From assembly GCF_006385875.1 (NCBI RefSeq), contig NZ_VFSU01000011.1:372001-436000 (forward strand): DNA of 64,000 bases, written 5' to 3'. The stretch's first letter is position 1. Every line of letters starts with the position of its first letter. The notes under the pieces were generated by a model. It was given only the letters and a program-made list of their open reading frames with translations, did not search any database and was not told the DNA's origin. Made by a program: the position numbers and the translations under genes. The stretch comes from Sandaracinobacter neustonicus (GTDB lineage Bacteria; Pseudomonadota; Alphaproteobacteria; Sphingomonadales; Sphingomonadaceae). This document shows positions 42,978 to 51,597 of this stretch, piece after piece.

Positions 42978-45900
42978 ATGTTCAAACATATCGCCGGCTT
43001 CGAGCTGCGCTACCAGCTGCGCAACCCCGTATTCTGGGTTGTCTGCGTCCTGTTTTTCCTGCTGACCTTTGCGGCCACCACGATCGAGGAAGTGTCGATC
43101 GGCTCGGGCGGCAACGTGAACGTCAACAGCCCCTATGCGATCCTGCAGACGCATCTGGTGCTGTCGATCTTCTTCATGTTCGTCACCACGGCCTTCGTCG
43201 CCAATGTGATCGTGCGCGATGACGAATCCGGCTTCGGCCCGATGGTGAAATCCACCCGCGTGTCGAAGTTCGATTATCTGTTGGCGCGCTTCCTTGGCGC
43301 GTTCATGGCGGCAGCAATCGCCTTTCTGGTGGTGCCGTTCGCCATCTGGCTGGGCAGCCTGATGCCATGGGTGGATAAGGAAACCATCGGCCCGAATGTC
43401 CTCGGCCAATATGCCTGGGCGTGGGCGGTGATCGCGGTTCCCAACATCCTGCTCACGTCGGCGATCTTCTTCGCGGTTGCCACCCTCACACGCTCGATGA
43501 TGTACAGCTATCTGGGCGTCGTGGTGTTTCTGGTGCTCTATCTGGTCGTCACCGGCATCATCGGCTCCAAGCCGGAGCTGCGCGAACTGGCTGCCTTCGT
43601 GGAGCCGTTCGGCTTCGGTGCCATCGGCAACGCCACCCGTTACTGGACAGCGGCCGAACGCAATTCGCTGATGCCACCGCTCGTCGGGCCGCTCTTGTGG
43701 AACCGGCTGATCTGGATGGGCGTGGCGCTGGCCGCGCTCGGCTTCGCCTATGCCCGCTTCTCCTTCGGAGACAAGGGCGCTTCGAAACGCGCGCTGGCCC
43801 GGCAGGCCCGGCGCGAGGCAAAGCTCGCCGCCACGCCGCCGCAGATCGTTTCGCCGCTGCCCGCCGCCCGCCCGGATGAGGCATGGTGGCCGCGCCTTGC
43901 CGCGCGCACCCGCTTCGAAATGGCGCAGGTGTTCAAAAGCCCCGCCTTCATCGTGCTGCTGCTGATCGGCCTGTTCAACGCGGGTGGCGCGCTCTGGTAT
44001 GCGAACGAAATCTACGGCACGCCCGCGCGCCCGCTGACCTTCGCGCTGATCGAACTGCTGATCGGCACCTTTGCGCTGATCCCGTTGATCATCGCCATCT
44101 ATTATGCGGGCGAGCTGGTCTGGCGCGATCGCGACCGCAAGATGCACGAGATCATCGACGCGACCTCGCTGCCCAACTGGGCCTATCTGGTGCCCAAGGT
44201 GATCGCCGTTTCCGCCGTGCTGTTCGCGACGCTGCTGATTTCGGTGGTCGCCTCGGTGATCATTCAGCTGATCCGCGGCCAGACGGACCTGCAACTGGGC
44301 CAGTATCTGCTGTGGTATATCCTGCCGCTGACTGTCGACATGGTGATCCTCTCGGTGCTCGCCGTGTTCGTGCAGGCGCTCAGCCCGAACAAATATGTCG
44401 GCTGGGCGATCATGGTCGTCTACATCGTCGCCACCATCAGCCTGAAGACGATGGGCTTCGAACATCCGCTCTACCTCTATGGGGAAACCGGCCGTGTCCG
44501 CTTCTCCGACATGAACGGAGACAATGTGGGCGGTGCCACCGCGTGGTGGCTCCGGCTGTACTGGGGAGCCTTCGCGCTGATCCTTGCGGTGCTGGCGCAC
44601 CTGCTGTGGCGGCGCGGCACGGCGGTTTCGCTGAAATCCCGCCTGCAACGCATGCCTGCCCGGCTGAAGGGCGCGCCCGGCCTGCTGCTGTTGGCAGGCG
44701 CGCTGATCGCCGGCGGAACCGGGGCTTTCATCTTCCACAATATGAACGTGCTGAACCCCTATCGCACGCAGGACGACAATGAAGCCCGCCTTGCCGCGAT
44801 CGAGAAGAAATATCTGAAATATGAGAAGCTTCCGCAGCCCGCGATCACGGATATCAAGCTGGATGTCGATCTTCACCCGGCGGAAAAACGCGCCGATTTT
44901 CGGGGCCGCTATGCGCTGGTGAACAATCGCGACGTTCCCATCAGCGATCTGCACATCCAGTTGAACAACCCCGATCTGAAGCTGCTTTCGCTGACGATTC
45001 CGGGTGCAACGCTGGTGTCTGACGATCCCGAACTTGGCTATCGCATCTACCGCTTCGCCAGGCCGCTTCAGCCGGGCGAGACCGCCAGCCTCGAATTCCA
45101 CACAAGGCTCTGGCAGCAGGGCTTCCGCGCGCAGGGGGACAGCACAAGCATCATCCCCAACGGCAGCTTCCTGAACAACAGCGATTTCGCCCCGCTGATC
45201 GGGATGGACCGTTCCGGCCTGCTGAGCGACCGGGTGAAGCGCCGCAAGCAGGGCCTGCCCGCCGAACTGCGCCCGGCGAAGCTGGAGGATATGTCTGCCA
45301 CGCAGCGCAACTATGTCGGCAACGCCGCATGGGTTTCAGCCGATATCACCGTGACCACCGATGCAGACCAGACGCCTATTGCCCCCGGCGACAAGGTGTC
45401 AGACGTCTCGAAAGACGACCGCCGCACCGCGCGCTTCGTCTCGAAGGGGCCGATCCTCAGCTTCTTCTCCGTCCAGTCCGCCCGCTATGCGGAAAAGACG
45501 CTGGACGACAATGGCGTGAAGCTGAGCGTGTTCTACCACCCCGGCCATGAAGCCAATGTGGAGACGATGCTGAAGGCGATGAAGGCGAGCCTCGATTATT
45601 ATCGGGCGAATTTCGGGCCTTATCAGTTCGATCACGCCCGCATCATCGAATTTCCGGGCTATGCCACCTTCGCGCAGGCGTTCGCGGGCACCATGCCCTA
45701 TTCGGAATCCATCGGTTTCCTCGCCGACACGTCGGACCCGGACGCGATCGACTACCCCACCTATGTGACGGCGCATGAAGTGGCGCACCAATATTGGGCG
45801 CACCAGATCATCAGCGCGGATATGCAGGGCGGCACCATCTGGGTGGAAACGCTGGCGCAATATTCGGCGCTGATGGTGATGAAGCAGCTCTATGGCGAGG

Positions 45901-46568
45901 ATAAAATCCGCCGCTTCCTGAAATATGAGCTGGACAATTACCTGCGCAACCGGGGCGGCGAAGCCATTGAGGAATTGCCGCTGAACCGCGTGGAAAATCA
46001 GGGCTATATCCATTACCGCAAGGGCTCTCTCGCGCTCTACCTGCTGGCAGACCGGCTGGGCGAGGACCGGGTGAACGCCATGCTGGCGGAGATGCTGAAG
46101 AAATACCGCTTCACCGGCCCGCCCTATGTGCGTTCGACGGACCTTGTGGATGGCTTCAAATCGCTCGCCCGCACGCCGGAGGAACGGCAGCTGGTGGAAG
46201 ATCTGCTGGAGAAGATCACCATCTTCGATCTGAAGGCCCCCACCGCCAGCACCCGCAAGCTGCCGGACGGAAATTGGGAAACCACGCTCAACGTCTCCGC
46301 CGCGAAGGCCTATGCTGATGGCAAAGGCAAGGAAACGCCCGCCCCGCTGGCAGACAGCATCGACGTGGGCCTGTTCAAGGCCCGGCCGGGGCAGGGTGCG
46401 TTCTCGAAAGCGGACGTGATCCTGATGGAACGCAGGCCCGTTCGCTCGGGCGAGCAGAAAATCGTGATCGTCACGAAAGAGAAGCCCGCGTTCGCCGGGA
46501 TCGACCCCTACAACAAATATGTGGACCGCAACTCCGACGACAATGTGACCGCCGTGACGGGGGGCTGA
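42978..46568 (+). CDS. ABC transporter permease fused to an M1-family aminopeptidase domain
   Basis: 1196 aa from ATG 42978. Two sets of about six TM helices (about 15-250 and 315-590) form an ABC-2-like permease, with a soluble loop of Arg/Ala between. After a further TM (GAPGLLLLAGALIAGGTGAF, about 560-580) comes a periplasmic M1 metallopeptidase: a beta-sheet domain with VDLHPAEKRADFRGRYALVN, then HEVAHQYW (His933, Glu934, His937) and a zinc-ligand Glu in WVETLAQ about 20 residues later. The chain ends with a C-terminal helical/beta region. Gene order with the ATPase makes this a single peptidase-exporter. Possible roles are peptide processing with export, but the substrate is unknown. Confidence 0.88.
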   Translation: MFKHIAGFELRYQLRNPVFWVVCVLFFLLTFAATTIEEVSIGSGGNVNVNSPYAILQTHLVLSIFFMFVTTAFVANVIVRDDESGFGPMVKSTRVSKFDYLLARFLGAFMAAAIAFLVVPFAIWLGSLMPWVDKETIGPNVLGQYAWAWAVIAVPNILLTSAIFFAVATLTRSMMYSYLGVVVFLVLYLVVTGIIGSKPELRELAAFVEPFGFGAIGNATRYWTAAERNSLMPPLVGPLLWNRLIWMGVALAALGFAYARFSFGDKGASKRALARQARREAKLAATPPQIVSPLPAARPDEAWWPRLAARTRFEMAQVFKSPAFIVLLLIGLFNAGGALWYANEIYGTPARPLTFALIELLIGTFALIPLIIAIYYAGELVWRDRDRKMHEIIDATSLPNWAYLVPKVIAVSAVLFATLLISVVASVIIQLIRGQTDLQLGQYLLWYILPLTVDMVILSVLAVFVQALSPNKYVGWAIMVVYIVATISLKTMGFEHPLYLYGETGRVRFSDMNGDNVGGATAWWLRLYWGAFALILAVLAHLLWRRGTAVSLKSRLQRMPARLKGAPGLLLLAGALIAGGTGAFIFHNMNVLNPYRTQDDNEARLAAIEKKYLKYEKLPQPAITDIKLDVDLHPAEKRADFRGRYALVNNRDVPISDLHIQLNNPDLKLLSLTIPGATLVSDDPELGYRIYRFARPLQPGETASLEFHTRLWQQGFRAQGDSTSIIPNGSFLNNSDFAPLIGMDRSGLLSDRVKRRKQGLPAELRPAKLEDMSATQRNYVGNAAWVSADITVTTDADQTPIAPGDKVSDVSKDDRRTARFVSKGPILSFFSVQSARYAEKTLDDNGVKLSVFYHPGHEANVETMLKAMKASLDYYRANFGPYQFDHARIIEFPGYATFAQAFAGTMPYSESIGFLADTSDPDAIDYPTYVTAHEVAHQYWAHQIISADMQGGTIWVETLAQYSALMVMKQLYGEDKIRRFLKYELDNYLRNRGGEAIEELPLNRVENQGYIHYRKGSLALYLLADRLGEDRVNAMLAEMLKKYRFTGPPYVRSTDLVDGFKSLARTPEERQLVEDLLEKITIFDLKAPTASTRKLPDGNWETTLNVSAAKAYADGKGKETPAPLADSIDVGLFKARPGQGAFSKADVILMERRPVRSGEQKIVIVTKEKPAFAGIDPYNKYVDRNSDDNVTAVTGG

Positions 46569-46579
46569 CCCGCCCCCCG
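46558..46579. terminator. Possible hairpin terminator after the permease-peptidase gene
   Basis: CGGGGGG and CCCCCCG arms (7 bp) with an 8-nt loop, overlapping the stop codon. There is no T-run, so termination efficiency is uncertain. Confidence 0.4.
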
Positions 46580-46638
46580 CTACATCTTGCGTTCATTTTT
46601 ATCCGGCAAAGGCAGGGGAAAGGCGGGCTTGCCCGCGT

Positions 46639-49449
46639 ATGAACGGTGTGATGATGTATCGATCCACGGCTGCAACAGCCGCTTTCGCCCTTTTTGCCTT
46701 TGCTGATGCTGCCACTGCCGGGGAAACCCCCGCGCCCGAACCGCAGGCCGCGCCGAATGCGGCCAGTTCTGCGCCTGCATCGGCCCCGGCGGACTCCACG
46801 GATGGCGAGGATATCATCGTCTCGGCGGGCATTCCGCGCGGCTCCGTCGTTTCGGATATCAAGCCCGACATGGTGCTGAACGCGGCCGACGTGCGCGCTT
46901 ATGGTGCCAGTAGTCTGCAGGATCTGCTCACCCAATTGTCCCCGCAAACTGGCAGTGGCCGCGGGCGCGGCGGCGAGATGCCGGTGGTGCTGATGAACGG
47001 GCGGCGGATTTCCGGTTTTCAGGAAATGCGCTCCATCCCGCCGGAAGCCATTGTGCGGGTTGAGATTCTGCCCGAGGAAACGGCACTGGCCTATGGTTAT
47101 CGCGCCGATCAGCGGGTGGTGAACTTCGTGCTGCGCGAACGCTTCCGCGCTGTGACCGGTGAACTGGAACTGGGCATGCCCACCGCGGGCGGGCGGCACG
47201 ATATGGAGATCGAAACCTCCATGACCCGCATCGACCGTGACACGCGCACGCTGATAGACTTCTCGCTGGATCGCGCCACCCGGCTGCTGGAAAGCGACCG
47301 CAGCATCCTGCAGACGGCCACCGCGCTGCCCTATGCGCTGGGCGGCAACATCATTGCCCCGGTGAACGGCGACGAGATCGACCCGGCGCTGTCCGCGCTG
47401 GCCGGGCAGACGGTGACGGTCGCGGCCGTGCCCGCTTCGGCTGCGAACGGCACGGCGTCGCTCGGCGATTTCGCCAATGGGGCGAATGCACCGAACAACA
47501 CCGATATCGGCCGCTATCGCACACTGCTGCCGCAATCTCTCGACCTAACTGGTGGTGCCAGCATGACCCGGCCGCTGTCGACCAGCGTTCAGATGACATT
47601 GTCGGCCCGGCTTGCATCCTCATCGTCTGAAAGTCGTCTGGGGTTGCCGACGACCGATGTCACGCTTCCCGCTGCCAATCCGTTCTCACCCTTCACCACA
47701 GACACCCGTCTGGTCGGCTACAGCGATGTGCGGGGGCCGCTGGTTCGCGACAGTGATGAATGGACGGGTCGACTTGCAGCAGCCTTCAACGGTGATACGA
47801 ACGGCTGGCGCTGGTCAGTTACCGCCAGCCATGACCACAATGAATACCGCACGCTGACAGACCGTTCGCTGAACCTTAGCGAAAGTCAGGCGCGGCTGGA
47901 CGCGCTGGACCCGACCTTTAACCCGTTTGCCGTCAACGCGCTGAACGGCCCGCTTAATCAGGACCGTTCCGGCACCAACACGGATCGCAGCCTTGTCGAG
48001 GCCGTCGCCAACAAGCGGCTGATCGATCTGCCGGCGGGCGCGCTGTCCACCAGCTTCAAGCTCGGGCTCGATCACCGGGATTTTGACAGCTACACCCGTC
48101 GCAGCGGCCTTGAGCAGGAAACCAATCTGAAGCGCACGCAAGGCACCGCGCAGATGAGCGTGGACCTGCCGCTCACCAGCCGACGCCGCGAAGTCGGCGC
48201 GTTTCTGGGCGACCTCAGCCTGAACGGCAATATCGAGAGCGACCAGCTGTCTGACTTCGGCAACCTCATCACATGGGGCGGCGGTATCACGTGGCGGCCG
48301 GTGGAAATCACCCAGTTCATCGCTTCTTACACCTCTGAACAGGGCGCGCCGAGCATCCAGCAGCTGGGTAACCCGCTGGTCACCACCCCCAATGTCCGTG
48401 TGTTCGATTATGCCACCGGTGAAACGGTGGAAATCAGCCGTCTGGATGGCGGCAACGCCGATCTTTCGGCAGACCGGCGGCAGGTGTGGAAGCTGGGCGG
48501 CCGCATCAACCCCATCAAGGACACGGATTTCAGCCTGCAGGCCGATTATGTGAAAACCCGCATCACCGGCCCGATCGCAGGCTTCCCCACCGCCACGGCG
48601 GAGATCGAGGCGGCCTTCCCGGAACGTTTTCTGCGCGATGCGGACGGCAAGCTGCTGCTGATCGACAACCGCCCCGTGAATTTCGAACGCTCAGACAAGG
48701 CCGAACTGCGCTGGGGGGTGAATTTCTCGCAGCGGATCAAGCCGACGCAGGCCGAACAGGCCGCCATGGCCGCCCGCCGCGCCGAATTCGAAAAGCTGCG
48801 CGCCGAGGCGCAGGCAAGCGGCAAGCCGATCCCCGGCGTTCCGGCGTGGATGCAGCAACGGCCGCAGGGCGCACCGATGGGCGGCGGTGGACCGGGTGGG
48901 CCGGGTGGCCCCGGCGGCGGTCCGCGCGGGCCGATGGGTGGCGGCGCGATGGGCGAGGGCCGCTTCCAATTCTCCCTGTTCCACACATGGCGCTTCACCG
49001 ACACCATCCTGATCCGCGATGGCGTGCCGGAGCTGGACCTGCTGAACGGTTCCGCCACGGGCAGCAGCGGTGGCGTTCCGCGCCATCTGGTCGAGGCCCG
49101 CGCCACCATCAACAAGAGCGGGCTTGGCGCGCGCGCCTCTTTGAACTGGCAGAGCGGAACCGATGTGCTGGTGAACCCCGGCGGCGCGCCCAGCGCCGAA
49201 GATCTGCACTTCTCTGACCTCACCACCGTGAACCTCCGGCTGTGGGCCGATCTGGGGCAGCGCTTCGATCTGGTGCGCAAGGCCCCGTGGCTGCGCGGCA
49301 CGCGAATCGCCTTCGGAGTGGACAATCTGTTCGATCAGAAGATGAGCGTGCGCAGCCGCGACGGCGTGACGCCGATTAATTACCAGCCGGACCTGATCGA
49401 TCCCATCGGCCGCCGGGTGGAAGTGTCGATCCGCAAACTGTTCTTCTGA
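46639..49449 (+). CDS. TonB-dependent outer-membrane receptor-like protein
   Basis: 936 aa. A signal peptide is followed by a TonB plug domain (DGEDIIVSAGIPRGSVVSD, SLQDLLTQLSPQTGSGRGRG, VVLMNGRRISGFQEMRSIPP) and a beta-barrel ending SIRKLFF with terminal Phe. A charged and Gly-rich insertion (about 703-775) contains a helical AAMAARRAEFEKLRAEAQAS segment and a Gly/Pro tract (MGGGGPGGPGGPGGGPRGPM). No TonB box is obvious near the N-terminus, so uptake of a siderophore or glycan is only inferred. In-frame ATG 46651 is an alternative start. It lies 70 bp after the permease-peptidase gene. Confidence 0.85.
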   Translation: MNGVMMYRSTAATAAFALFAFADAATAGETPAPEPQAAPNAASSAPASAPADSTDGEDIIVSAGIPRGSVVSDIKPDMVLNAADVRAYGASSLQDLLTQLSPQTGSGRGRGGEMPVVLMNGRRISGFQEMRSIPPEAIVRVEILPEETALAYGYRADQRVVNFVLRERFRAVTGELELGMPTAGGRHDMEIETSMTRIDRDTRTLIDFSLDRATRLLESDRSILQTATALPYALGGNIIAPVNGDEIDPALSALAGQTVTVAAVPASAANGTASLGDFANGANAPNNTDIGRYRTLLPQSLDLTGGASMTRPLSTSVQMTLSARLASSSSESRLGLPTTDVTLPAANPFSPFTTDTRLVGYSDVRGPLVRDSDEWTGRLAAAFNGDTNGWRWSVTASHDHNEYRTLTDRSLNLSESQARLDALDPTFNPFAVNALNGPLNQDRSGTNTDRSLVEAVANKRLIDLPAGALSTSFKLGLDHRDFDSYTRRSGLEQETNLKRTQGTAQMSVDLPLTSRRREVGAFLGDLSLNGNIESDQLSDFGNLITWGGGITWRPVEITQFIASYTSEQGAPSIQQLGNPLVTTPNVRVFDYATGETVEISRLDGGNADLSADRRQVWKLGGRINPIKDTDFSLQADYVKTRITGPIAGFPTATAEIEAAFPERFLRDADGKLLLIDNRPVNFERSDKAELRWGVNFSQRIKPTQAEQAAMAARRAEFEKLRAEAQASGKPIPGVPAWMQQRPQGAPMGGGGPGGPGGPGGGPRGPMGGGAMGEGRFQFSLFHTWRFTDTILIRDGVPELDLLNGSATGSSGGVPRHLVEARATINKSGLGARASLNWQSGTDVLVNPGGAPSAEDLHFSDLTTVNLRLWADLGQRFDLVRKAPWLRGTRIAFGVDNLFDQKMSVRSRDGVTPINYQPDLIDPIGRRVEVSIRKLFF

Positions 49450-49457
49450 TCGGGGCT

Positions 49458-49607
49458 TCAGCCGCCGAACGGGGCCAGCAGGATCAGCGCGACAGCGGCC
49501 AGAAAGGCAAGGGCGGTCAGCACCCGGTCCAGCCCCGTGCCCGGCTCCGCACCCGGCCGTTCGGCGGGGACGGCTTCGCTGTCTTGAAGGGCGCGGGGCG
49601 ATTCCAT
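49458..49607 (-). CDS. Possible small single-TM protein
   Basis: 49 aa from ATG 49607 (ORF extends to 49643). A Pro/Glu-rich head (MESPRALQDSEAVPAERPGA) leads into one TM helix (VLTALAFLAAVALILLAPFG). There is no clear ribosome site and no family. It may be a real small membrane protein, or chance. Confidence 0.35.
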   Translation of the reverse strand: MESPRALQDSEAVPAERPGAEPGTGLDRVLTALAFLAAVALILLAPFGG

Positions 49608-49676
49608 GGGCGGGATAGTCGCCTGCGCGGGCGGCGGGCGCAAAACAGCATCGCTTGAAGCGGCGAAAGCCAGACT

Positions 49677-50306
49677 TCATGCGGGCCGGGCTTCACCCCA
49701 TTCCACCCACGCCGCGAACTTCGGCGATTTTTCCATGTAACCGCCGTTGCGCGCCGCCACATGGAAGCCCGCCGCCGTCACGCTGTCCGTCACGGGGCGG
49801 GTCAGGTGGCAGCCGCCCGCGATGGGCTTCCACAGCGGCTCGATGCGCCGCTGCCATTTGCGGACATCGTCATGCGGAGACAGGCCATGTTCCAGAAACA
49901 GCAGCCGTCCGCCGGGTTTCAGTACCCGCTTCGCTTCCGCGAGCGCCCGCGCCGGGTCCTGCACGGAACACAAAGTGAAGGTACACAGCACGGTGTCGAA
50001 GCGGGCGGTGGGGAAGGGCAGTTCCTCCGCCACGCCCTTTTCCAGCTGGAAGAAGCCCCGGTCAGCTTGGGCCATACGTTCGTTCGCCAGCGCGATCAGC
50101 CCGTCGGACGGGTCGATCCCCGTCACCCGGCGCACCTTCGCGCGATCATAAACGGCAAGGTTCGCACCGCCGCCCGCGCCCAGTTCCAGCACATCGCCTT
50201 CGGCCAGCGGCACGATCCCGGCGCGCAGCTTCATCACCGGCGGCTGTGAGCAGCAGAAGCCGATCAGCCGGGGCACCATATGCCTGTCCCACCATCCGCC
50301 CATCAT
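49677..50306 (-). CDS. Class I SAM-dependent methyltransferase
   Basis: 209 aa from ATG 50306, with GGAGG 7 nt upstream. SAM motif I VLELGAGGGANLAVYD (about 40-55), motif II acidic GIDPSDG, and post-motif LCTFTLCSVQDPARALAEAK, then LKPGGRLLFLEHG. It belongs to the UbiE-like/phosphatidylethanolamine methyltransferase-like superfamily. The N-terminus has MMGGWWDRHMVPRLIGFCCS, hinting at membrane association. The substrate is not known. It is divergent from the DUF418 gene. Confidence 0.88.
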   Translation of the reverse strand: MMGGWWDRHMVPRLIGFCCSQPPVMKLRAGIVPLAEGDVLELGAGGGANLAVYDRAKVRRVTGIDPSDGLIALANERMAQADRGFFQLEKGVAEELPFPTARFDTVLCTFTLCSVQDPARALAEAKRVLKPGGRLLFLEHGLSPHDDVRKWQRRIEPLWKPIAGGCHLTRPVTDSVTAAGFHVAARNGGYMEKSPKFAAWVEWGEARPA

Positions 50307-50361
50307 CCGTCCTCCCACGAAAACTCTAGCGAATCCCGGGCCGTCATGCGAACCTCCGCTT

Positions 50362-51597
50362 GTGGGGGGGAACCGCATCACATCCATTGATACCGTGCGC
50401 GGCGTGGCCGTGCTGGGCATCCTTGTGATGAACATCATCGGCATGGCCTTTGCGGGGGCGGCTTATCTGAACCCAATCTACACCGGCGGGAATGAGCCCG
50501 TGAACATCGCGCTGTGGGCCGTCGCCTATGTGGCGGTAGACGGCAAGATGCGGGCGCTGTTCGCGATGTTGTTCGGCGCATCGCTGCTGCTGATGGCCGA
50601 AGGCGGGCCGCCGGAGCGCGCCACCGCCCGCCATGTCGCACGTATGGCGGTGCTGTTCCTGTTCGGCATGGTGCATGCCTCGCTGTTATGGTCCGGCGAT
50701 ATCCTGCTGCCCTTCGCGCTGGTCGGGCTGGCGATCTGGCCGCTTCGGAATCAGCCGGTGCAACGGCTGTTCCTGATGGGCGTGATCGCGCTGGGGCTGC
50801 AGGCTGCGATCACCGCCACCTTCGGGATGCAGGCGCTACAGGTGCAGGCGGCGGTGCAAGGCCCCAATCCGTCCCCAGCCGCGCTTGAGGCATGGGAGAG
50901 CCTGCGAAGCGCCACCTACAGCCCGCCGGACGCCGTTGCCGAAGAAACGGCAATGTATCGAGGAAGTTTGTCCGATATTCTGAACATTCGCCACCAATCG
51001 GTTCTGTTTGCCCGCTTTTTTCTGCTGCCCTTCACCTTTTTCGCGGAAAGCGTGGGGTTGATGCTGATCGGCATGGGTCTGTATCGGCTGGGCTGGTGGC
51101 AGGGCGGCTTTTCGTCCGCGCATTACCGCCGCCTTGCCGCGCGGCTGATCCCGCTGGGCTGGGCGCTGGGCGGCGTGCTGGGCTGGCTGTTCGCGCGCTC
51201 CGGCTTCTCTGCGATCAGTTTTTATTTCACCGATGCCGTGCGGGTGTTCGTCGCGCCGATGCTGTCGCTGGGCTATGCCGCCGCGCTGATCGCGCTGGTG
51301 CAATCCGGCGCGCTGCCCGGGCTTGTCCGCCGCCTTGCTGCCTGTGGGCGGATGGCGCTCAGCAATTATCTGGCGGCCTCCATCCTCGGCAACCTCATCT
51401 TCACCGGCATCGGCCTTGGTCTGTACGGCCAACTCTCTCGACTGGCGGTGATGGGTGTGGTGCTGGCGATCTGGGCGCTGCAACTGGGCTGGTCCCGGCC
51501 ATGGCTGGAACATTTCCGCTATGGCCCGTTCGAATGGCTGTGGCGCAGCCTCGCCCGCTGGCAGCGCCAGCCGATGAAGCCGCCCGCCTATCAATAG
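50362..51597 (+). CDS. DUF418-family membrane protein
   Basis: 411 aa from GTG 50362. RITSIDTVRGVAVLGILVMN opens the protein, as in DUF418/YeiB-like membrane proteins. About ten TM helices follow, and the C-terminal DUF418 core includes LAACGRMALSNYLAASILGN and LGWSRPWLEHFRYGPFEWLWR. It is convergent with the gamma-glutamyltransferase gene and overlaps its 3' end by 7 nt (51591-51597). Function is unknown; a transporter or acyltransferase-like role has been suggested for relatives. Confidence 0.9.
   Translation: MGGNRITSIDTVRGVAVLGILVMNIIGMAFAGAAYLNPIYTGGNEPVNIALWAVAYVAVDGKMRALFAMLFGASLLLMAEGGPPERATARHVARMAVLFLFGMVHASLLWSGDILLPFALVGLAIWPLRNQPVQRLFLMGVIALGLQAAITATFGMQALQVQAAVQGPNPSPAALEAWESLRSATYSPPDAVAEETAMYRGSLSDILNIRHQSVLFARFFLLPFTFFAESVGLMLIGMGLYRLGWWQGGFSSAHYRRLAARLIPLGWALGGVLGWLFARSGFSAISFYFTDAVRVFVAPMLSLGYAAALIALVQSGALPGLVRRLAACGRMALSNYLAASILGNLIFTGIGLGLYGQLSRLAVMGVVLAIWALQLGWSRPWLEHFRYGPFEWLWRSLARWQRQPMKPPAYQ

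Noticed and set aside
42840-45101. 753-codon minus-strand frame opposite the permease-peptidase gene
   Set aside because: Antisense shadow: highly basic, His/Arg/Gln-rich translation with no domain.
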